From contig OU862933.1 in assembly GCA_917880885.1 (NCBI GenBank), forward strand, positions 12,305,679 through 12,369,678: a DNA stretch of 64,000 nucleotides, in the 5' to 3' direction. Positions 63,761-64,000 of this stretch are shown here, one piece after another. A program made the translations under genes and the position numbers. The first letter of the stretch is position 1. Every line of letters begins with the position of its first letter. The stretch comes from Limnephilus marmoratus. Its lineage: Eukaryota; Arthropoda; Insecta; Trichoptera; Limnephilidae. The notes below the pieces were generated by a model, which was given only the letters and a program-made list of their open reading frames with translations, was not told the origin of the DNA and ran no database searches.

Positions 63761-64000
63761 AGAAATTAGTAAATAGATAATGAGAAAACGTCTTTGAAGA
63801 CTTTGACACCTCATATTTCAGAACGAGGTAAAGTGAAGTTAGAACCCCGTCTAACTGAGGTGAGAAGTGTAATCGAAAAATGGTGTAATCTTACTGATGT
63901 TAAGGATTATATTTCTTATACTATCCAATGTTGAGGTCCTATTAACAAGATGCGATGCTTTCAGGAAAGTGGAGGGAAACGAGGGCAAAGAAATACCATT
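63761..64000. other. Unassigned sequence to the window end
   Basis: Words such as GACACCTCATATTTC recall the tandem repeat at 3271-3560, but the match is short. Nothing else is seen. Confidence 0.35.

Noticed and set aside
1..64000. CRISPR array, rRNA genes or bacterial operons
   Set aside because: The tandem repeats have no unique spacers of equal length, no rRNA signature words are seen, and all recognisable coding regions are eukaryotic retroelements.

Overview
This is a gene-poor, AT-rich eukaryotic window. Everything I can recognise in it is transposable-element DNA or repeats derived from it. An R1-clade LINE, a Dong/R4-like LINE, a jockey/CR1-like LINE, gypsy-type LTR elements, a Penelope-like element with a GIY-YIG nuclease, a piggyBac-type TTAA element and Helitron-like ends together point to an arthropod, most likely an insect. 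I see no convincing host protein gene, no rRNA gene, no functional tRNA gene and no CRISPR array. The order within insects cannot be settled from this sequence.

Layout. 1-5.6 kb holds a solo gypsy LTR (1040-1306), SINE fragments, a 95-bp minisatellite that looks grown from a SINE tail (2404-3270), a second tandem array, and an inverted-repeat DNA element (4901-5515). 5.6-7.3 kb is a Penelope-like element whose two 3' ends face outward, each with a hammerhead-ribozyme-like motif. 8.2-15.6 kb has inverted-repeat elements, LINE tails, and a 114-bp tandem array interrupted by a LINE that is itself interrupted by a SINE. 16.5-17.8 kb is a decayed Dong/R4-like LINE. 20.3-24.8 kb is a SINE cluster plus three inverted-repeat elements, one of them (24251-24780) with a perfect 8-bp hAT-type target duplication. 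26.4-31.9 kb is a piggyBac-type element bounded by TTAA, carrying a nearly full-length jockey/CR1-like LINE. 32.5-38.4 kb is a Helitron fragment abutting an LTR element with long terminal repeats and only integrase left.

41.5-51.6 kb is the best-resolved part: a minus-strand gypsy-type element with 267-bp LTRs, a 5-bp target duplication, a primer-binding site and a polypurine tract. Its gag, protease and integrase lie in one frame, with the reverse transcriptase/RNase H region missing. Inside its leader sits an R1-clade LINE (ORF1 498 aa, ORF2 1042 aa, overlapping by 11 nt) that looks fully intact. 52-64 kb holds LINE tails, tRNA-derived SINEs, a palindromic MITE (54336-54717), a complete short Helitron-like element (about 55900-56409), a repeat-armed inverted-repeat element (56891-57303) and further hammerhead-like Penelope ends.

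How the parts relate. Most of the structure is nesting and parasitism. One SINE family shares its structured 3' tail with a LINE in the same window, so it probably borrows that LINE's machinery. A second SINE family has a tRNA-type promoter head. Several small rearrangements (a 39-bp templated insertion, an LTR palindrome) carry the mark of template switching. SINE-A, SINE-B and SINE-C are my own labels.
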